48,475 nucleotides of DNA from CAZPNX01 sp964588285 (GTDB lineage: Bacteria > Edwardsbacteria > AC1 > EtOH8): NCBI GenBank assembly GCA_964588285.1, contig CAZPNX010000018.1, forward strand, positions 1-48,475, written 5' to 3'. Below are positions 1-11,665 of this stretch, piece by piece. The translations under genes and the position numbers were made by a program. Below the pieces are notes generated by a model. It saw only the letters and a list, made by a program, of their open reading frames with translations. It made no database searches and had not been told where the DNA came from. Every line of letters starts with the position of its first letter. The first letter of the stretch is position 1.

Positions 1-2
1 AG

Positions 3-386
3 TTGGAAGTCGGTCAGGCCTTGGTATCGTTTTTGGACGAGAAGGGCAGTCCGGGAATGGTGGACAGGGCATACATCCTGCCGCCGCAATCACAGGTCGG
101 ACCCATCTCGCCGGAACAGCGTCAGAGTATAATCAGGGAGTCAGCGATCTACGGCAGCTACGAGAAGGAGGTCGACCGCGAATCGGCCTATGAGATACTA
201 AAGAAGCGGGCCGAGCAGTCGGCCAAGGATCAGCCCCTGCCTCAGCCCCGGACGGCCCGGCCCGCGCCCGCCAGCCGTCGTCAGACCGTGGCCGAGGCCG
301 CGATCAAGAGCGCCGCCCGGGCCGCGGCCGGACAGTTGGGCCGCCAGTTGATGCGGGGGCTGCTGGGATCGCTGTTCCGCAGATGA
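3..386 (+). CDS. HerA-like helicase/ATPase (DUF853, YjgR-type), C-terminal part
   Basis: Only the last 127 codons are present; the frame is open to the window edge, so the TTG at 3 is not the true start. The segment VDRAYILPPQSQVGPIS, then a stretch ending VDRESAYEIL, then an Ala/Arg/Pro-rich linker and the closing KSAARAAAGQLGRQL...GLLGSLFRR match the C-terminus I know from the DUF853 (YjgR) family of HerA-like ATPases. The Walker motifs lie upstream, outside the window. Family members are about 500 residues; their cellular role is poorly defined (possibly DNA processing). The stop overlaps the next start as ATGA, suggesting translational coupling. Confidence 0.8.
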   Translation: MEVGQALVSFLDEKGSPGMVDRAYILPPQSQVGPISPEQRQSIIRESAIYGSYEKEVDRESAYEILKKRAEQSAKDQPLPQPRTARPAPASRRQTVAEAAIKSAARAAAGQLGRQLMRGLLGSLFRR

Positions 387-1711
387 GCCCGGCGAACACT
401 CGCATGCGCGAGGAAGCCGACGGTTTGCTCCGTCAGGCACGAATTTACGCGTCTGGCAACCAAATAGCCGAATCCGTCATATCGTTGGAACGAGCGGCCG
501 ACTTGTACGGAAAGGTCGGCATGCGATCCTTGCAGGCTTACGCTTTGGGTTCGGCAGGATATCTTTATGTCATACGGCGCAATCTACTCCTAGGGCTTTT
601 ATTTCTTAAGAAAGCTGCTGGTTTGGGTTATCATGACCTGCCGAAAATCGAACAACTTAGTAGATTGCGCTTTAACAAGCAGCCTTTGGCGCTTCACAAG
701 CAATTTGCGCGAATCGCGAAAAACGTTCGCAACAACGCGGTGCCCATCGAAATCACTGGGTGGAATTCCGGCGACATTGATCACTGGAAATGGATGCGGT
801 TCACCGGGCCGGCTTACCTATCGAGGATCAGGGAGTGTTTGCCTCGGATAAATAGCCGCAACGAAATTAAAACAATCTTATATCTGACGAATTGGGTCCA
901 TAAGCGTTTCACTCATGACCCCAGCACCAAACCATCGAAGAACGACCCGCTCACCATTTTGTCAGAGGCAAAAGATAAGAAGCATTTTACCTGCCAGGAA
1001 TATTCCATACTTCTGGCTGCCGCCCTTCAGGCTTATTCGATTCCGGCCAGGGTGGTCGCGCTTCTGAAACGCCATTATCAGTCGGGCCATGGCCGGGGGC
1101 ATTGGGCGGTGGAAGCATGGAGTCGCGACCTTGAAAAATGGATCCTGGTCGATCCTCAAAACAACATAACATGGCAAAACAGTGGTGTTGTGCTCAGCGC
1201 ATACGAAGCGCGACAATTGTATTTTTCTGGTAAAACGCCCCATCTTCGTCCGATAAAGTCCGGTCGCCCGGTAGTTGCGCTGAAGGGCTGGGCCGAACAC
1301 TTCTGTTCTATCTGGTACTATCGAAACCAGTCTTTTGAGCGTAACTGGGACAGCCTTGGTGAATGTCTTGAGATCGGGGACTGCCCTCAGCCCCTATTCC
1401 AAAACCGTCCCCGCGCAGGTTTTCAAGTCATCCGTAATCCTATCCTGGCTTATCCACAATTAAATAAGATGTCTTGCTCCGTGAGGGTTGATTTTCGGAA
1501 AGCGAAGTTCAAATTACAACATTCCTACCCCTTCTTCAAGGCTTATCAGCTTTCCTATAATCAGGGTTCTTGGAGAGATTGCAACGATATTTTTACTCAT
1601 GAGATCAAACCCGGCAGTAATATTTTCAAGTTCCGGGTCCGCGCTTCTATCGGCGCTGATACCCAAGGCGTTTTTTTTCCATCTGATGGTGCGCCAAAAG
1701 ACCTTCGATGA
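383..1711 (+). CDS. Transglutaminase-like cysteine protease-fold protein
   Basis: The 442-residue protein has a central transglutaminase-like core. A Cys lies in the motif FTCQEYSILLAAAL (C204), a His in GHWAVEAW (H240) and an Asp in LVDPQNN (D257), in the order and spacing of the papain-like triad of this superfamily. Residues about 8-90 look helical and TPR-like. The C-terminal third (about 330-442) is unrecognised and may be a beta domain. No signal peptide is evident. The start overlaps the HerA-like stop by 4 bp; ATG 404 is an alternative. By eye the gene is clearly more AT-rich than its neighbours, so recent acquisition is possible. Substrate unknown; such proteins may be proteases, amidases or inactive scaffolds. 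Confidence 0.7.
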   Translation: MSPANTRMREEADGLLRQARIYASGNQIAESVISLERAADLYGKVGMRSLQAYALGSAGYLYVIRRNLLLGLLFLKKAAGLGYHDLPKIEQLSRLRFNKQPLALHKQFARIAKNVRNNAVPIEITGWNSGDIDHWKWMRFTGPAYLSRIRECLPRINSRNEIKTILYLTNWVHKRFTHDPSTKPSKNDPLTILSEAKDKKHFTCQEYSILLAAALQAYSIPARVVALLKRHYQSGHGRGHWAVEAWSRDLEKWILVDPQNNITWQNSGVVLSAYEARQLYFSGKTPHLRPIKSGRPVVALKGWAEHFCSIWYYRNQSFERNWDSLGECLEIGDCPQPLFQNRPRAGFQVIRNPILAYPQLNKMSCSVRVDFRKAKFKLQHSYPFFKAYQLSYNQGSWRDCNDIFTHEIKPGSNIFKFRVRASIGADTQGVFFPSDGAPKDLR

Positions 1712-2424
1712 CCGCCAAGGAGAATAACGCGTCTTTAGAAGCCCTGGCCCTCCGCGAGGGCATGGCCGTTTTCGGCGTGGCCGACATGGGACCATTGCAG
1801 GACATCCTACATGATTCGCTACTCGGCGCCTGTCAACAGCTCTGTTACGGAATCTCCATCGGTTTCCGGCTGTCAGATCCGATAATCGACGGCATCGTCG
1901 ACCGGCCGACCCTGATCTACAAGCACCACTACAAGGTGGCCAACTACATGCTGGACCGGGCGGCGGCCGCCATCCATTCATATATAACGTTGAAAGGCTG
2001 CCGGGCCCTGCCCATTCCCGCCTCGCAGGTGTTGGACTGGGAGAAAAATCTGGGCCACCTGTCGCACAAGGCGGTGGCTGTGCAGGCCGGCCTGGGGTGG
2101 ATAGGCAGGTCGGCCCTGTTCGTCCACCCGGAGCACCGGGCCAGGCTGCGGCTGGCCACGGTGCTGACCGATATGCCCCTGGAGGCCGGCAAACCCCTGG
2201 AGAACGTCGGATGCGGAGACTGCACGGCCTGCATCGAGGCCTGCCCGGCCGGCGCCATTTCGGAGCAGGGCTATGATCGCGACAGGTGCGCCGCCAAATT
2301 GAAGGAGTTCTCAAAATTGCCCGGCATCGGCCAGAGCATCTGCGGGGTTTGCGTCAAGACATGCCCCGGCGCCGGCGCCTGTCACCCTGAGCCCGGCAGG
2401 CATGCGCGGCAAGCCGAAGGGTGA
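1708..2424 (+). CDS. QueG-like (COG1600) double [4Fe-4S] protein
   Basis: The 238-residue protein resembles the iron-sulfur half of epoxyqueuosine reductase. It has GLGWIGRSAL and VLTDMPLE as in QueG, then CGDCTACIEACPAGAI and CGVCVKTCPG, two clusters of the bacterial double 4Fe-4S type. True QueG is longer (over 300 residues) and carries a cobalamin-binding N-terminal region and often HEAT repeats. This protein is shorter, so it is better called a COG1600 paralogue than QueG. The start overlaps the previous stop by 4 bp (ATGA). The last 13 or so residues come from an inserted palindromic repeat (2381-2425) that also supplies the stop codon. Probably cytosolic; substrate unknown. Confidence 0.7.
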   Translation: MTAKENNASLEALALREGMAVFGVADMGPLQDILHDSLLGACQQLCYGISIGFRLSDPIIDGIVDRPTLIYKHHYKVANYMLDRAAAAIHSYITLKGCRALPIPASQVLDWEKNLGHLSHKAVAVQAGLGWIGRSALFVHPEHRARLRLATVLTDMPLEAGKPLENVGCGDCTACIEACPAGAISEQGYDRDRCAAKLKEFSKLPGIGQSICGVCVKTCPGAGACHPEPGRHARQAEG

Positions 2425-2425
2425 C
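2381..2425. repeat. Dispersed palindromic repeat at the 3' end of the QueG-like gene
   Basis: GTCACCCT (2381-2388) is the exact inverted partner of AGGGTGAC (2418-2425). The core begins CACCCTGAGC and ends CGAAGGGTG, like the repeat at 34189-34210. It carries the stop codon of the QueG-like gene. Just after it, 2426-2470 in another frame reads VRTYLSQSGMEHFSG then TAA, possibly the original C-terminus. Confidence 0.6.
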
Positions 2426-2491
2426 GTTCGAACCTACCTCAGCCAGTCGGGCATGGAGCATTTCTCGGGATAATAATAGTTCAATAGTAAG

Positions 2492-3034
2492 ATGTCCAGC
2501 CCCCGCCAATCCCAACCGGTGAAGTTCTTTCTGGGACTGATCTACTCGCCGCTAGTTAGCCTCTGGGATCTGGAGCGCGAGATCCAGAAACATTTCGATT
2601 TCGTGGATCAAAAGAGCCCGGTGCTGGATTTCATCCAGTTCACCGATTACTATGTGGACGAGATGGGCCCCCTGCTCTACCGCACCTGGTGGAGCCTCTA
2701 CCGGCTCTGGCCTCCGGAGCATCTGGTGGAATTCAAACTGCTGGCCAATAGATTGGAGGAGGAGTTCCGCGCCCAGACCCAGGAGCCGGGAAGGATAGTC
2801 AACATCGACCCCGGCTATCTGAACGAATCGCGGCTGGTGCTGGCCTCGTGCAAGGATTTCTCGCACCGCATTTACCTGGACAAAGGCGTCTATGCCGAGG
2901 TGACCATGATCTACAGAGGGGACGGCTTCCAGCCCCTGGAATGGACCTACCCGGATTACCAATGCCCCGAGGCCCTGAACTTCTTCTCGGGCCTGCGCAG
3001 CGACTATCAGAAGCAGCTGAAGGGTGAAAGATGA
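2492..3034 (+). CDS. DUF4416 family protein
   Basis: The 180-residue soluble protein matches DUF4416 nearly end to end by recall: VKFFLGLIYS near the N-terminus, FTDYYVDEMGPLLYR, a conserved Asn-rich NIDPGYLNESRLVLAS, then KDFSHRIYLDKGVYAEV and WTYPDYQ. The length is the family norm. Function is unknown; no catalytic residues are established to my knowledge, though the invariant Asp/Tyr/His positions suggest a ligand site. It overlaps the following membrane-protein gene by 4 bp (ATGA), so the two are probably coupled. Confidence 0.85.
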   Translation: MSSPRQSQPVKFFLGLIYSPLVSLWDLEREIQKHFDFVDQKSPVLDFIQFTDYYVDEMGPLLYRTWWSLYRLWPPEHLVEFKLLANRLEEEFRAQTQEPGRIVNIDPGYLNESRLVLASCKDFSHRIYLDKGVYAEVTMIYRGDGFQPLEWTYPDYQCPEALNFFSGLRSDYQKQLKGER

Positions 3035-3531
3035 ACCATCCGACCTCCCCGGCCGCCGCGCCGCCCCTCGATTTCGAATGGCGGGTCCACCCCTTCGCGG
3101 AGTCGAGGCCCAAGGCTATCCTCTCCATCGTCGCCCCCCTGGCCATGTCCGCCCTCATTCACTGGTGGCTGGGCTCCTGGCTTTGGACAACCTTGGGCCT
3201 GGCCCTGTTAATATCGGCCGAGTTTCCCTTTTTTTTGAGATCGGACTGCCGTTTCGATTCCCAAGGCGCCTCCCTGCGCCGGGCCGGCGCCACCGTCGGT
3301 AAAAAATGGGACCAGATAAAAAGCTACTATCCCGATAAAAACGGCGTCCTTCTCTCTCCCTTCGCCCGCCCATTTTGGCTGGAAAACTTCCGCGGCCTTT
3401 ATCTTCCTTTTGGTCGGCATCGCCAGGAGGTTTTGCACTACCTGGGTTCCAAACTCGGCCCTCCCGACTCGCCCCGTCCGGCAATAAAGGAAAAAACCGA
3501 CATATCAGGATACAGGGAGGTTGACAGGTGA
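3031..3531 (+). CDS. Small membrane protein of unknown function
   Basis: The 166-residue protein is not recognised. After a Pro-rich N-terminus it has a hydrophobic hairpin (about residues 33-68, interrupted around Trp-Leu-Gly-Ser) that could form two membrane helices. A basic, aromatic soluble part follows (ENFRGLYLPFG, QEVLHYLG) with a PH-like-domain flavour seen in many small bacterial membrane proteins. It overlaps DUF4416 upstream and the M1 peptidase downstream by 4 bp each, so this is one continuous translational unit. Confidence 0.65.
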   Translation: MNHPTSPAAAPPLDFEWRVHPFAESRPKAILSIVAPLAMSALIHWWLGSWLWTTLGLALLISAEFPFFLRSDCRFDSQGASLRRAGATVGKKWDQIKSYYPDKNGVLLSPFARPFWLENFRGLYLPFGRHRQEVLHYLGSKLGPPDSPRPAIKEKTDISGYREVDR

Positions 3532-6341
3532 AAAAGATTGTGTTGCTGGCTGGCCTCCTTTGGCTCTCCCTGCCGGCCTTTGCCTGGCAGCAGCGGGTGG
3601 CCTATAATATCGACGTTAAGCTCGACACCGCCTCGCACCTGCTGAACGCTACCGAGCATTTAAGCTATTGGAACCATTCGCCCGACACCCTGCGCTTCAT
3701 CTGGTTCCACCTCTACCCCAACGCCTTCCGGGATGAAAGGACCCATTATGCCCGGGAGGCCGAGGGCTTTCATAATTACCGCCTGCGGCTGTCCCGGCCC
3801 CAGGAGCGGGGTTACATGGAAGTAGCCGCGATCCGCGCCGGCGATCTTCCGCTATCCCTGGTTTTCGGTTCGGATCCCACCACCGCCAAAGTGGACCTGC
3901 CCCGACCCTTAGCTCCGGGAGATTCGGCCGAATTTACTATAAAGTTCACCGTAAAGATTCCGAAGTTCATAGACCGTTTGGGACACCGGGGGACGCATTA
4001 TGAGATATCCCAGTGGTACCCCAAACCGGCGGTATATGACCGCAAGGGCTGGCACCCGCTGGGGTATCATTATCTGGGCGAGTTCTATGGAGAGTTCGGC
4101 GATTTCCAGGTCGGACTTTGGCTGCCCAAGAACCTGGTGGTCGGCGCCACCGGAGTGGAGGTCAAGGATGAGGCCGATTCCACCGCCGCCGGGGATTCTT
4201 TGGATTACCGCCTCTTCGCCGCCCGCAATGTCCACGATTTCGCCTGGTGCGCCGATCCTGACTATCTGGACACCGTCGAGGTCCACGACGGCGTGGCTAT
4301 CCGGGTTCTGACCATGAGGCGCGACGTCAAGAAATGGAAGAACGTGCTTCAGTACGCCAAGGATGCCCTGGATTACTATGGCCGCTGGTATGGAAGATAT
4401 CCCTACTCCACCCTCACTGTCTGCGGCGGGTATATGGCGGCCGGCGGCGGCATGGAATATCCCAATTTGGTGATCATCTCCTCGGGCGAGGACAGGCTTA
4501 CCCGAAGCCTGGAGATGACGGTGATGCATGAGATCGGCCATCAGTGGTTTTATGGAATGCTGGCCAACAACGAGATGGACCAGCCCTGGATGGACGAGGG
4601 ATTCAACAGTTTCTCCGAGGAACGCTATTTCGAGGAGAAGTACGGCCCAAAGGCCAACTACCTGGCCCATCCCCGGCTGCAGCGCTCCCTGCCCGAGCTC
4701 ACCGATCGCTATACCGGCTATTTCCTCTATCACATGTTCGCCGCCAACAGAATGGAACAGCCCATCGCCACCAGGGCTTTCCAAGTACGCGAGCCAGGCC
4801 TCTACGCGGTCACCGCCTACAAGAAGCCGGCCATGCTGCTCTGGTGGTTGCGGGATTATATAGGGAACGAAAAGTTCGACCGCCTGATGAAGGAATATTT
4901 CCGCCGCTTCTGTTTCCGCCATGTATACTGGGAGGATTTCTTGGAATTGGCCGACAGCCTCACCGGCCGGCCAATCTCCAAGCTTCTCGACCCCTGGATA
5001 AACACCGCCGCCCGTTGCGACAACGGCATCGCCGCCGTCAGGAGGATGGAGGAAGGAAAGGATTTATACGCCATCAACCTGGTGCGGAGGGACAGCCTCA
5101 GCCTGCCGTCAAAGCTGGTTGTCACCGACAGTGAGGGCAATGAACAAGCCATTACCTGGAACGGGCTGGACCGCAGCATGTGGTTCATGGTGCGCTCCTC
5201 GTCTCCTATCGAGCGCGCCGTTCTCGACCCGGAGCGCAACGTCCCCGACATCGACCGGTTCAACAACCGCTGGCCCAGGAAGTATTCCCTCACCCTGGGG
5301 CCCCGCCTTCCCTCCTCCGAAAAGTATCAGGCGTTCTTCCTCCCGATTCCTTGGTACGACGGAGTCAACGGCTTCCGGTTGGGGCCTTTCCTGCACGGCG
5401 GCTACATGATGGACGGCGGACCGATGGTGGGCCGGCACCAGTGGACCCTCTTTCCATACTACGGCTTCAAGTCCCGCCAGCTTAGCTTCAGCGCCGGCTA
5501 CCAGACCCCGGTCTCGGCCCTGTCCATGCCGCCCCGCCTCTACCTGTCGGCCGGCAAGGCCTCGGACATCCACAGCGCCTCGGTCGGCCTGATGCGCAGC
5601 TGGGGCCGGGCCCTGTTCTCCCCCACCGAGAGCTTCGACCTGCATCTGGACTACAGCCGGATCGTGGATACCTCCCGCTTCCTTGACTGGCGGGATGCCG
5701 AGCCCGGCTCCAACGTTATTTTGACCCTGTCTCGCGGCTCCGTCTTGTCGGCCTACCGGGCAGGGGTCGCCTCCAGGGTCGCGGCTTCCGGCGGCTTTCT
5801 GCTGGGCTCAAGCCGGACTGACAACAGCTTTTCCCGCTTCACCCTGGAATCAAAGGCCTATGTTCGGATCTGGCGCCGGCAGATGGTCAACCTAAGAGGT
5901 TTCTTCGGCTCCATGGCCGGCTCCGCCCCGGCCCAGGAGCAATTATTCCTCTCTGGCGCTTACAAGACGTCCGGGATCAACGCTGTCATCGTCTCCGGCC
6001 GCGACTGGTTCTCGGCCCAGGAGCATTACCATGTTGAGGGCTCGGCCGATGTCTCCGGCTATCTGGGCCGCCATCTGCGTGGCCGGTTGGCGGCCTCGGC
6101 CAATCTGTCGCTCCCGATATACAAATATCCCATGGCCGTGTTCGCCGACGGAGCGCTTCTGACCGATTCCTACCAGCAATTAGCCATCAAGAACGCATAC
6201 TGCGACGCCGGCTTGTCGCTCCAGGCCGGGCCGGTGAAGTTTCTGTTCCCGCTTTGGATCAACCGGCCGTTGGAGGGTGAAAAAAGGTTCGACTTCAGGT
6301 GGAAGATGGGGTTGGGGGGAAGCTTTAGCCTGGGCATATGA
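3528..6341 (+). CDS. Secreted M1 family zinc aminopeptidase
   Basis: The 937-residue protein starts at GTG 3528, which overlaps the previous stop. Residues 1-19 are a clear signal peptide ending Ala-Phe-Ala before WQQ. The gluzincin site is H334-E-I-G-H338 with the third ligand E357, the HExxH-x18-E spacing of M1. GGGMEYP about 30 residues upstream corresponds to the GAMEN exopeptidase loop. The N-terminal domain (about 25-230) is the M1 beta-saddle. After the catalytic domain, about 400 residues from position 540 are rich in alternating aromatic and hydrophobic residues and may be a beta-barrel or beta-sandwich module. Likely periplasmic or surface-attached; cleaves N-terminal residues from peptides. 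Confidence 0.85.
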   Translation: MKKIVLLAGLLWLSLPAFAWQQRVAYNIDVKLDTASHLLNATEHLSYWNHSPDTLRFIWFHLYPNAFRDERTHYAREAEGFHNYRLRLSRPQERGYMEVAAIRAGDLPLSLVFGSDPTTAKVDLPRPLAPGDSAEFTIKFTVKIPKFIDRLGHRGTHYEISQWYPKPAVYDRKGWHPLGYHYLGEFYGEFGDFQVGLWLPKNLVVGATGVEVKDEADSTAAGDSLDYRLFAARNVHDFAWCADPDYLDTVEVHDGVAIRVLTMRRDVKKWKNVLQYAKDALDYYGRWYGRYPYSTLTVCGGYMAAGGGMEYPNLVIISSGEDRLTRSLEMTVMHEIGHQWFYGMLANNEMDQPWMDEGFNSFSEERYFEEKYGPKANYLAHPRLQRSLPELTDRYTGYFLYHMFAANRMEQPIATRAFQVREPGLYAVTAYKKPAMLLWWLRDYIGNEKFDRLMKEYFRRFCFRHVYWEDFLELADSLTGRPISKLLDPWINTAARCDNGIAAVRRMEEGKDLYAINLVRRDSLSLPSKLVVTDSEGNEQAITWNGLDRSMWFMVRSSSPIERAVLDPERNVPDIDRFNNRWPRKYSLTLGPRLPSSEKYQAFFLPIPWYDGVNGFRLGPFLHGGYMMDGGPMVGRHQWTLFPYYGFKSRQLSFSAGYQTPVSALSMPPRLYLSAGKASDIHSASVGLMRSWGRALFSPTESFDLHLDYSRIVDTSRFLDWRDAEPGSNVILTLSRGSVLSAYRAGVASRVAASGGFLLGSSRTDNSFSRFTLESKAYVRIWRRQMVNLRGFFGSMAGSAPAQEQLFLSGAYKTSGINAVIVSGRDWFSAQEHYHVEGSADVSGYLGRHLRGRLAASANLSLPIYKYPMAVFADGALLTDSYQQLAIKNAYCDAGLSLQAGPVKFLFPLWINRPLEGEKRFDFRWKMGLGGSFSLGI

Positions 6342-6384
6342 TCCTGCCGGGATCGTTATAACAACAAACACCGTCTTACCAACC

Positions 6385-9144
<2,760 letters not shown>

Positions 9145-9234
9145 GCAACCGGAACCATCGGCTGTCGACTTTATCCTCTTAAGAAGCATCAATCGTTGAT
9201 GTCAAACCCGGCCTTCTGTCCGCCATCTTTTAGG

Positions 9235-9274
9235 AACGAAGGAGCCGCCCCGTTCCCGGGGCGGCTCCTTCGTT
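9235..9274. terminator. Bidirectional rho-independent terminator
   Basis: A perfect 18-bp stem (9235-9252 with 9257-9274), GC-rich inside and with AAC/GTT ends, closes a 4-nt loop. A T run follows on + and a short one on the other strand (TTTT at 9228-9231 lies outside the other arm as A's on -). It lies between the convergent ATPase (+) and PPIase (-) genes. Confidence 0.85.
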
Positions 9275-9281
9275 TGTCAGG

Positions 9282-9308
9282 CTGGATTCCTGTTTACACA
9301 GAAATGAC
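9282..9308. repeat. Dispersed 27-bp repeat, degenerate copy
   Basis: CTGGATTCC...AAATGAC differs at 3 of 27 positions from the reverse complement of 30497-30523 and resembles 30550-30576. Same repeat family, at the end of a convergent gene pair. Confidence 0.6.
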
Positions 9309-9346
9309 TGTTTGTGTCAATTCGTGTTCATTAGTGGAGAACGAGA

Positions 9347-10633
9347 TTACTTCCGCTCCACGTAGTATTTCTTCTTCAGCTCCTTCATCCAGTTCTCATA
9401 GAGCTCCTGCATCTTCTTGCCCATGATGTACTCCCTCAGCTGCGGCTTGACCGTTTCGTAGGTCGGCTGCTGCATGGGAATCCTCTTGTAGAGCTTGAAG
9501 ACATGGAAGCCGGTGTCCGACTTCAGCACCTCGCTGATCTCGCCCTCGGCCATGGTGGCCAGTTCGTCCCTGATCTCCGGATAGCGGCTGAAGGCCTCCA
9601 CCGGCATCTGGCCCAGGCTGCCGCCCTTGTCTTTGGTCTCCTCGTCGTCGGAATAGGTCTGAGCCACCTTGGCGAAATCCTCGCCCCCGGTGGTCACCCG
9701 GGTGCGCAGCCCGGTGGCCGTCTTCTTGGCCCGGGCGACATCGGCCTCGGTGGGGGTGGGGAAAAGAAGAATATGGGCCAGGCGCATCCTTTCGCCCTGC
9801 TTCTCCAGCATCTTGACGAAGTGGACGCCCACCCGGCTCTGGATGGGTTCCGACACCTGGCCTATTTTGAGCTTAACGATCTTGTCCCTGATCTCGGGGT
9901 ATAGATCATCTTTAACCACCCATCCCAGCTCGCCGCCGCCTGCCGCCGAACCCTTGTCCATGGAATATTTTTTTGCTATGGCCCCAAAGGAGAGTTTCTT
10001 GGCCTGGATGGCGGCCATCACCTGGCGGGCCTTGGTTTCGAAGTTGCGGGTGGCCAATTCGCCCGGCTTGGGGATTATCAGAATGTGGGAGATCTCCACC
10101 TTTTCCGGCTCGGGCGGAAAGGAATCCCGATGGTCGGTGTAGAACTGCTCCATCTCCTTGGCCGAGGGTTCGCCCACCTTGGGCCTCAGGGTGCGGTCTA
10201 TCAGCTTTTGGATGAGGATCTGGCTTCTGGCGTCCCGGCGATGCTTGTCCTTGAGCTGGGCCAGGGTCAGCCCCTCCTCCTTGAGCTGGGCCTGGAAGGC
10301 CTCCTCGGTGGGGAACTGGGCCCTCATGTTCTCGATGCTTTTGTCCAGTCTGGCCTCCACCTCTTCGTTGGTGGCGGTCAGCGAATCGGCCTTGGCCTTG
10401 GCCAGCATCAGGTTGGTTTCGATCAGGCTCTCTAAGGCCAGCTTCCGCAGCGAGTCTTCGGGCAATTTGGCCATGGGGCCGGCCATCTTGTAGAGCTCGA
10501 CCTGGCGGTCCACCTCGCTTTTAAGGATTGGCATATCCTCCACCTTGGCCACCACCGCGTCCACCGGCTCCTGGGCGGACGCCGCCATTATGAGCGCAGT
10601 CAGCATTATCAGGGCGTATGCAGTCCTTTTCAT
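9347..10633 (-). CDS. SurA-like periplasmic peptidyl-prolyl isomerase (two parvulin domains)
   Basis: The 428-residue protein has a cleavable signal peptide (MKRTAYALIMLTALIMAASA then QEP). An N-terminal chaperone-like helical region (SurA_N, about 22-165) carries VDAVVAKVEDMPILKSEV. Two parvulin (PpiC) domains follow, at about 175-275 (ISHILI...GGGELGWV...GVHFVKML) and 280-385 (LAHILL...GGSLGQM...GFHVFKL), then a short helical tail. This is the SurA layout: folding of outer-membrane proteins in the periplasm. It is the last of three tandem PPIase genes, 201 bp after the middle one, so it may have its own promoter. Confidence 0.88.
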   Translation of the reverse strand: MKRTAYALIMLTALIMAASAQEPVDAVVAKVEDMPILKSEVDRQVELYKMAGPMAKLPEDSLRKLALESLIETNLMLAKAKADSLTATNEEVEARLDKSIENMRAQFPTEEAFQAQLKEEGLTLAQLKDKHRRDARSQILIQKLIDRTLRPKVGEPSAKEMEQFYTDHRDSFPPEPEKVEISHILIIPKPGELATRNFETKARQVMAAIQAKKLSFGAIAKKYSMDKGSAAGGGELGWVVKDDLYPEIRDKIVKLKIGQVSEPIQSRVGVHFVKMLEKQGERMRLAHILLFPTPTEADVARAKKTATGLRTRVTTGGEDFAKVAQTYSDDEETKDKGGSLGQMPVEAFSRYPEIRDELATMAEGEISEVLKSDTGFHVFKLYKRIPMQQPTYETVKPQLREYIMGKKMQELYENWMKELKKKYYVERK

Positions 10634-10780
10634 GATCCTCTTATCAAGCGTTAATTATTAGGATGACCATTGCTTGCCTATGTACTGGCCTTTGGCTGTA
10701 ATCGAAACGGCGCCTAATAGAGATCTTTTTCCGGAAATTATCGATTAGTTAACTATACTTCGAAATCTTCCTGTTTTCCT

Positions 10781-10818
10781 GCCTGCCGAAGCCGAAGCGT
10801 AGACATGGCCTGCCTGCC
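10781..10818. repeat. Short GC-rich direct repeat in the PPIase intergenic region
   Basis: TGCCTGCC occurs twice about 28 bp apart, around GAAGCCGAAGCGTAG. This resembles a small dispersed repeat of the CCTGCC...GAAGC type. The rest of the 201-bp gap is AT-rich with nothing else recognisable. Confidence 0.35.
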
Positions 10819-10834
10819 ATAGTTGTATTCTGTA

Positions 10835-11653
10835 TCAATTCAATCTCTCGGGATGCGTTTCCACCTTGGCTCCGGCCTTGAGTCTTTCCACCAGCTGGTC
10901 GTACGCCTTCTTCTTGCGGTCCATGCTCAGCACCGATATCAGGGCCTCCTGAACGTCCTCGAATTTCACCTTCTCCAGGGCCGGCCGCCTTTCGGTGACC
11001 TTGATGAGCAGATAACCGTCGCGGTGCCTGATGGGCTGGCTGATTCCCCCCAATTTGAGGGCGAAGGCCGTTTCCTCGAAATCCAAGGGTATATAGCCGC
11101 TGCCGCGGCGGAAATAAGCAGGCAGATCGCCACCCCGGCTTCGGGTCAGCGAGTCTATGGACGATTCTCTGGCCAGCTTGGAGAAGTCGCCCCCCTCTTC
11201 CAGCTTTTTTCTCAGCTGGTCGGCCTCCTCCTTGGTGGCCACCAATATCTGGGAGAACCTGAGTTCGGTCTGGTATTCCTCCTGGTGCTGGTCGAAATAG
11301 GCCCTGGCCTCGGCCTCGCCCACCGTGTTTTTCTCGTAGACCTCGCGCATCATCAGCTGGTTGGCCAGAAAGTCGCGCTCGATATCTTTAAGCTGCCTGG
11401 CCACCTTGGGATCGCGCTGCAGGCCCTGCCTTTTTGCCTCCTGGTAAAAGAGCTCACCGTTGACCCACTGTCGCAACAGCTCCTCCTTTCCGGCCGGCGA
11501 AATGCCGGCCAGCCCCTGGGGCATGGCCTCGCGGAAATCCTCCTTGGTGAGGGTCGCCTGGTTGACCCTGGCTACTACCTGGTCCTCGGCCACTCTTTGG
11601 CGGCAGCTTACGGCGGTGGCCAGCATTAGGAGGGCGAAGGCTGTCTTCTTCAT
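10835..11653 (-). CDS. Parvulin-type peptidyl-prolyl isomerase lipoprotein
   Basis: The 272-residue protein starts with a lipoprotein signal; the lipobox TAVSC puts the lipidated Cys at 17, so the mature protein is membrane-anchored. A SurA_N-like region (VVARVNQATLTKEDF) and helical arm are followed by one parvulin domain (about 135-235) with RFSQILVAT, a Gly-Gly-Asp turn and GYLLIKV. It is shorter than SurA by one parvulin domain, so closer to PrsA/PpiC. It lies 12 bp downstream of the 553-residue paralogue, probably on the same transcript. The cluster suggests dedicated periplasmic folding factors. Confidence 0.85.
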   Translation of the reverse strand: MKKTAFALLMLATAVSCRQRVAEDQVVARVNQATLTKEDFREAMPQGLAGISPAGKEELLRQWVNGELFYQEAKRQGLQRDPKVARQLKDIERDFLANQLMMREVYEKNTVGEAEARAYFDQHQEEYQTELRFSQILVATKEEADQLRKKLEEGGDFSKLARESSIDSLTRSRGGDLPAYFRRGSGYIPLDFEETAFALKLGGISQPIRHRDGYLLIKVTERRPALEKVKFEDVQEALISVLSMDRKKKAYDQLVERLKAGAKVETHPERLN

Positions 11654-11665
11654 GGTTGCTCCCGT

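Noticed and set aside
6277..6384. Earlier start of the P-type ATPase at 6277
   Set aside because: It lies inside the end of the M1 gene and adds residues unlike the family; ATG 6385 gives the standard N-terminus.
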